The notes under the pieces were generated by a model. The model saw only the letters and a program-made list of their open reading frames with translations, did not search any database and had not been told where the DNA came from. A stretch of DNA of 10,198 nucleotides from Ilumatobacteraceae bacterium (GTDB lineage Bacteria; Actinomycetota; Acidimicrobiia; Acidimicrobiales; Ilumatobacteraceae): assembly GCA_016463105.1 (NCBI GenBank), contig JAEMRY010000048.1:1-10198 (forward strand). Reading direction: 5' to 3'. The position numbers and the translations under genes are program-made. Shown one piece after another: positions 6,923-10,198 of the stretch (its first letter is position 1; every line of letters starts with the position of its first letter).

Positions 6923-7693
6923 TTATTGATTCGCGTTACGAAGTGCTGCGAGTACTGGCTCAGCAAGTTCTTGGCGACAAACAATTAAATCGGGCAACCA
7001 AGTGTCTTCTTCGTTATATATAAGAGGTGAGCCATCAATACGACTTGTAAATAAACCTGCAGCGCGAGCGACTGCGACTGGTGCGGCAGAATCCCATTGA
7101 TGTTGGCCACCCGAGTGAAGATAAATGTCGCACTCACCAAGCACTACCGACATTGCTTTTGCCCCAGCCGAACCAAGTCGTGCTGCGTCACAACCAAGCG
7201 CATCGGCAACTATTAGTGCTTCACGCGGAGTGCGAGTTCGAGACAACACAAGTCGTGGTGGGCCGTCGTGTTTTGCTGGTTGCAACGGTGCTGGATTAGT
7301 TGACAGAGTAATTTCAATTGCGGGCAGGCTGACGGCGCCAGCAGTAAGTTCACCGCCGGTTTCGTTGCGCTCCCACAATGCAACATGCACTGCCCAATCA
7401 TGTCGATCTGGTTCGCTGAACTCTTGTGTTCCATCTAGCGGATCAATTATCCAAACTCGATTTGCACTTAGTCGAACAGAGCTATCAAGCGCTTCTTCGC
7501 TAAGCACAGCATCTTTTGGTCTGAACTCTTGCAGTTGCGACATTAAATATTCTTGTGCCATTGCATCGCCGGCATCTTTTAAATCCCAGCCGTAGACGCC
7601 ACGTTCAATAAGTTCATTACGAAGTTCGACTAATCGCTTTCCTGTTTCAGTTGCGAGATGTGCAGCCAGTGCGGCATCATCAAGATTTATCAA
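6923..7693 (-). CDS. cysQ: 3'(2'),5'-bisphosphate nucleotidase / inositol monophosphatase CysQ
   Basis: This 256-residue Mg-dependent, lithium-sensitive type phosphatase removes the 3'-phosphate of PAP, the by-product of sulfate activation and sulfotransfer. Mycobacterial CysQ also acts on inositol phosphates. Metal-site motifs are complete: LSEE (64-67), WIIDPLDGTQEF (81-92, Asp84 and Asp87) and WDSAAP (200-205, Asp201). HDWAVHVALWE follows the central motif as in the mycobacterial enzyme. The start is a TTG at 7693 whose bases overlap the upstream TGA in TTGA. No ATG or GTG lies in frame between it and the preceding in-frame stop, and the N-terminal DDAALAAHLA aligns with the family from memory. 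The 4-base overlap suggests translational coupling with the small membrane protein. No sulfate-assimilation gene is visible nearby. Confidence 0.93.
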   Translation of the reverse strand: MINLDDAALAAHLATETGKRLVELRNELIERGVYGWDLKDAGDAMAQEYLMSQLQEFRPKDAVLSEEALDSSVRLSANRVWIIDPLDGTQEFSEPDRHDWAVHVALWERNETGGELTAGAVSLPAIEITLSTNPAPLQPAKHDGPPRLVLSRTRTPREALIVADALGCDAARLGSAGAKAMSVVLGECDIYLHSGGQHQWDSAAPVAVARAAGLFTSRIDGSPLIYNEEDTWLPDLIVCRQELAEPVLAALRNANQ

Positions 7694-8007
7694 GAGTGAT
7701 GACCGATCTGCATTGAATCACGAACTATTTCGCGTAATTCGGTTTCGTCTGTGCCAGATTTTATAAGTTGAACAATTCGACGCTCAAGACGCTCAGCATC
7801 TGCTTCATCAAATACCTCAATTCGATTCGTCGTTGAAGTAACTGTGGCAATGACGAGAACCAGCGCTGCGACTGCCGTAGTTACGCCGATTGTATTGACC
7901 CAGCCGACGTTATTGCCAGCGATTGACGTGACGATCATGCCAGCGATGCCACAGATAAAAATAATTGCACACAAGAATCGAATTTTGCGCAAAGCAGTTG
8001 AATTCAT
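7690..8007 (-). CDS. Small two-helix membrane protein of unknown function
   Basis: I do not recognise this 105-residue protein. A short basic N-terminus (MNSTALRKIR) leads into two hydrophobic segments, roughly residues 11-30 and 37-56, joined by a short loop with GNNVGW. A soluble tail follows that is charged and likely helical (EVFDEADAERLERRIVQLIK), ending in GHHS. By the positive-inside rule both ends would be cytoplasmic, so the tail would face the cytoplasm. I choose the ATG at 8007, four bases after the ettA stop. The frame is open to 8163, but that extension lies inside ettA in another frame and contributes only an unlikely polar stretch. The gene overlaps the cysQ start by four bases. 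Its position between two well-conserved genes, with both junctions tight, argues that it is real, but gives no function. Confidence 0.78.
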   Translation of the reverse strand: MNSTALRKIRFLCAIIFICGIAGMIVTSIAGNNVGWVNTIGVTTAVAALVLVIATVTSTTNRIEVFDEADAERLERRIVQLIKSGTDETELREIVRDSMQIGHHS

Positions 8008-8011
8008 TTTG

Positions 8012-9691
8012 TTATTTTCGAGAAAGCGGCTTGTACTTGATTCGTTTTGGTTGGTCGGCAGAGATACCGAGTTCTTTTTTGCGCCAAACTTCATAATCTG
8101 AGAAGTTTCCTTCAAACCAGCGAACTTGACTGTCGCCTTCAAACGCCAATACGTGGGTGGCAATTCGGTCCAAGAACCAACGGTCGTGGCTAATTACGAC
8201 CACGCAACCCGGGAAACTCTCGAGAGCAGTTTCAAGTGCACGCAAAGTATCAATATCTAAATCGTTGGTCGGTTCGTCGAGCAACAAAACATTGCCGGCA
8301 TTTTTTAGAAGCTTCGCCAAGTGCACGCGGTTTCGTTCACCGCCGGAGAGATCGCCGACACGTTTTTGCTGGTCACTGCCCTTGAAGTTGAAACTCGCGA
8401 CATATGCACGACCGTTGATTTCACGATTACCAACTTTCATGACTTCGACACCAGCGGTAATTTCTTCGTAAACAGAAGCATCTGGGTTGAGAGTGTCACG
8501 ACTTTGGTCGACGTAACTTAACGAAACGGTGTCACCAACAGTGACTGTGCCCGAGTCAGGGCTTTCTTGTCCTGTAATCATTCTGAACAAAGTTGTTTTG
8601 CCTGCGCCGTTAGCGCCGATGATCCCGACGATTCCTGCTGGTGGCAAATTAAACGAGAGATTTTCAATCAACAGTCGATCTCCGTATCCCTTTGAGAGAT
8701 CTTTGATTTCAATCACGACATCACCCAGACGCGGCCCAGGAGGAATTGCTATTTCTAATTTATTGTCACCACGTTCTGCTGCAGTTGCTTCTGCGTGCAA
8801 CTTGTCATAGGCAGCCAGTCGGGCTTTGCCTTTTGATTGTCGAGCCTTAGGGGCCATGCGTACCCACTCAAGTTCACGCGCCAACGTGCGTTTTCGAGTT
8901 TCATTGGATTTTTCTTCACGACCCAGTCGCTCTTGTTTTTGCTCAAGCCAACTTGTGTAGTTGCCTTCAAATGGAATGCCTTTACCGCGATCAAGTTCAA
9001 GTATCCACTTTGCGACATTGTCTAAGAAATAACGGTCGTGAGTAATTGCTACAACTGTTCCCGAATATTCTTGTAAAAACCGTTCAAGCCAATCAACGCT
9101 TTCGGCGTCTAAGTGGTTGGTTGGTTCGTCGAGCAGCAACAAGTCGGGTCTGCTCAACAGAAGTCTGCACAAAGCAACACGACGACGTTCTCCACCAGAA
9201 AGTTTTGTGACATCGCTGTCATTAGCCGGACAACGCAATGCATCCATTGCAATTTCTACGTTGCGCTCGAGACTCCATGCATCGGCTGCGTTGATCTTCG
9301 CTTCAAGTTTTGCTTGCAGAGCACCAACTTTGTCAAAGTCGGCATCTGGTTCTGCCCACATCGCAGTAACTTTTTCGTATTCGGCAAGCAGGTCACGAAT
9401 CGGCGCGACACCGTCCATCACATTGCCGAGCACATCTTTGGCTGCGTCAAGTTGAGGTTCTTGTTCAAGAAGTCCGACCGAAAAACTCGGGGTCAATCTT
9501 GCTTCTCCTGTGAAGCCGTCATCACGACCAGCCATAATTTTAAGCAGACTTGATTTTCCGCTGCCGTTAGAACCAAGTACGCCGATTTTTGCACCAGGAT
9601 AGAACGAGAGCGAAATGTTCTCTAGCACCGTGCGGTCGGGTGGGTAGAAGCGCGCAAGTTTGTAACAGGTATAGATAAATTCGGCAGCCAT
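8012..9691 (-). CDS. ettA: Energy-dependent translational throttle protein EttA (ABC-F ATPase)
   Basis: This 559-residue cytosolic ABC-F protein has two nucleotide-binding domains and no membrane domain. It binds the ribosomal E site and gates the first elongation steps according to ATP/ADP level. Domain 1 has Walker A GSNGSGKS (40-47), signature LSGGE (164-168) and Walker B LLLLDEP with Glu189. The linker (about 240-320) contains FEGNYTSWLEQKQERL and WVRMAPKARQSKGKAR, the region of the P-site tRNA interaction motif that defines EttA. Domain 2 has GANGAGKT (359-366), LSGGE (448-452) and LLLDEP with Glu473. The end, KRIKYKPLSRK, is typical of EttA. Length and motif order match the mycobacterial homologue. 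It leads a minus-strand unit with the small membrane protein, cysQ and nucS. Confidence 0.96.
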   Translation of the reverse strand: MAAEFIYTCYKLARFYPPDRTVLENISLSFYPGAKIGVLGSNGSGKSSLLKIMAGRDDGFTGEARLTPSFSVGLLEQEPQLDAAKDVLGNVMDGVAPIRDLLAEYEKVTAMWAEPDADFDKVGALQAKLEAKINAADAWSLERNVEIAMDALRCPANDSDVTKLSGGERRRVALCRLLLSRPDLLLLDEPTNHLDAESVDWLERFLQEYSGTVVAITHDRYFLDNVAKWILELDRGKGIPFEGNYTSWLEQKQERLGREEKSNETRKRTLARELEWVRMAPKARQSKGKARLAAYDKLHAEATAAERGDNKLEIAIPPGPRLGDVVIEIKDLSKGYGDRLLIENLSFNLPPAGIVGIIGANGAGKTTLFRMITGQESPDSGTVTVGDTVSLSYVDQSRDTLNPDASVYEEITAGVEVMKVGNREINGRAYVASFNFKGSDQQKRVGDLSGGERNRVHLAKLLKNAGNVLLLDEPTNDLDIDTLRALETALESFPGCVVVISHDRWFLDRIATHVLAFEGDSQVRWFEGNFSDYEVWRKKELGISADQPKRIKYKPLSRK

Positions 9692-9700
9692 AAGCCATAC

Positions 9701-9706
9701 AACCTA
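9701..9706 (-). promoter_or_regulatory. Putative -10 element for ettA
   Basis: On the minus strand TAGGTT fits TANNNT and ends nine bases before the ettA ATG. No Shine-Dalgarno run lies between, so a leaderless or nearly leaderless message is plausible. I see no convincing -35 element. Confidence 0.35.
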
Positions 9707-9724
9707 CTTGCCCGCGTGCCGTGC

Positions 9725-9730
9725 TAAATT
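9725..9730 (+). promoter_or_regulatory. Putative -10 element for the PuuD-like gene
   Basis: TAAATT fits TANNNT and lies 37 bases before the ATG at 9768, giving a leader of about 30 bases with its own ribosome binding site. A -35 match at the normal distance is poor; TTGCCC at 9708-9713 is too close to count. Confidence 0.35.
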
Positions 9731-9754
9731 ATTGCGACAAATCAACTCGACACC

Positions 9755-9762
9755 AAAAGGGG
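9755..9762 (+). promoter_or_regulatory. Ribosome binding site of the PuuD-like gene
   Basis: AAAAGGGG ends five bases before the ATG at 9768 and is the strongest Shine-Dalgarno match in the window, fixing the start. It sits in a small imperfect hairpin (9749-9754 against 9759-9764, one mismatch, AAAA loop). Confidence 0.65.
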
Positions 9763-9767
9763 TCAAA

Positions 9768-10198
9768 ATGCAGCTCTTAACTCAGGCTTACATCGGAGAT
9801 TTTCTATTCCGTTACTTACATATCGCCGTTGGCATTACTTGGATCGGTTTGCTTTATTACTTTAATCTTGTGCAGGTTCCCGCACTAGCGGCTTACGGCG
9901 ATGAGGGCAAGGCCCGCATGTTGACACTCGACAAAGTTGCCCGTCGCGCGTTGTGGTGGTTTCGCTGGGCTGCGATTGCAACTTTGGTAACTGGTTTATT
10001 AATTACTGGACTGATTAAGGACTACTGGCAACAAAACAACGCACACAACATGACTATTTCGCTCGGCATGATCTACGGCACGCTGATGGCGGCGAATGTG
10101 TGGATGATTATTTGGAAGAACCAAAAAATTGTTCTTGCTAATGCTGTGAATGTTCTCGGTGGTGGTGCTGCTGATCCAGCGGCTGCTGGTGCAGGTCG
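9768..10198 (+). CDS. PuuD-like membrane protein (urate hydroxylase N-terminal domain), 3' truncated by window
   Basis: The visible 143 residues run off the window end. They match the membrane domain of the PuuD family, first described as a bacterial membrane urate oxidase with a C-terminal cytochrome c. The mark is HIAVGITWIGLLYYFNLVQ (18-36) in the first helix, with a His and Trp typical of the family. Two more hydrophobic segments lie near 64-84 and 96-116, and a Gly/Ala-rich loop GGGAADPAAAGAG is at the cut end. Many actinobacterial members are short (near 200 residues) and lack the cytochrome, so a urate role is not assured; whether the heme domain is present cannot be seen. The ATG is supported by the AAAAGGGG site. 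The gene is divergent from ettA across 76 bases. Confidence 0.8.
   Translation, partial: MQLLTQAYIGDFLFRYLHIAVGITWIGLLYYFNLVQVPALAAYGDEGKARMLTLDKVARRALWWFRWAAIATLVTGLLITGLIKDYWQQNNAHNMTISLGMIYGTLMAANVWMIIWKNQKIVLANAVNVLGGGAADPAAAGAG

Noticed and set aside
7125..7595. 156-codon plus-strand open frame opposite cysQ
   Set aside because: It is a Ser-rich antisense shadow of a gene whose metal-binding motifs are complete.
8008..8163. 52-residue upstream extension of the small membrane protein
   Set aside because: It is inside the ettA coding sequence in another frame. The ATG at 8007 follows the ettA stop at operon spacing and directly precedes the first membrane helix.
9113..9553. 146-codon plus-strand open frame opposite ettA
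   Set aside because: It covers the reverse of the ABC signature and Walker B region of ettA, and its own composition shows no domain.
1..10198. Defence island, toxin-antitoxin pair, prophage, transposon or CRISPR content
   Set aside because: All substantial coding frames are accounted for by metabolic, transport, translation or repair families. No short direct repeats, terminal inverted repeats or transposase motifs were seen.

Overview
The window reads as a gene-dense stretch of a modest-GC actinobacterial chromosome, most likely an Acidimicrobiia-type organism (for example a planktonic freshwater or marine lineage). The evidence is a NucS/EndoMS mismatch endonuclease (typical of Actinobacteria and some Archaea), an F420-dependent luciferase-like oxidoreductase, a mycobacterial-type CysQ, an Rv3548c-like short-chain dehydrogenase and a MenJ-like geranylgeranyl reductase. 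The class-level placement is inference. I see no tRNA, rRNA, CRISPR array, insertion sequence, phage gene or long repeat. No gene-free stretch exceeds about 80 bases.

Layout: (A) 1-1816, plus strand: the C-terminal 240 residues of a fatty-acyl-CoA synthetase, then an Rv3520c-like F420-dependent oxidoreductase. (B) 5305-1800, minus strand: a probable three-gene operon of FAD-dependent geranylgeranyl reductase-like protein, nitronate monooxygenase-like FMN protein and MFS exporter, with gaps of 11 and 9 bases. It runs tail-to-tail into unit A with a 17-base overlap. (C) 5331-6254, plus strand: a short-chain dehydrogenase of the HSD17B4/Rv3548c type, divergent from unit B across only 25 bases. 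(D) 9691-6257, minus strand: a compact four-gene unit of EttA (ABC-F translation factor), a 105-residue two-helix membrane protein of unknown function, CysQ phosphatase and NucS. Its junctions are a 4-base gap, a 4-base TTGA overlap and a 6-base gap. (E) 9768-end, plus strand: the first 143 residues of a PuuD-like membrane protein, cut by the window edge.

How the genes fit together: units A, B and C look like acyl-CoA, lipid or isoprenoid redox metabolism (CoA ligation, hydride transfer from F420, dehydrogenation of 3-hydroxyacyl or hydroxysteroid-type substrates, reduction of polyprenyl double bonds), though no complete pathway is visible. Unit D joins translation control, PAP/inositol-phosphate turnover and mismatch repair, with one unknown membrane protein inside.

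I do not see a clearly new defence, mobile or biosynthetic system. The most notable signals are the overlapping back-to-back -10 elements at 5313-5322, placed so that both divergent genes could be transcribed leaderless; the uncharacterised membrane protein locked between ettA and cysQ; and the tight tail-to-tail junctions without visible terminators.
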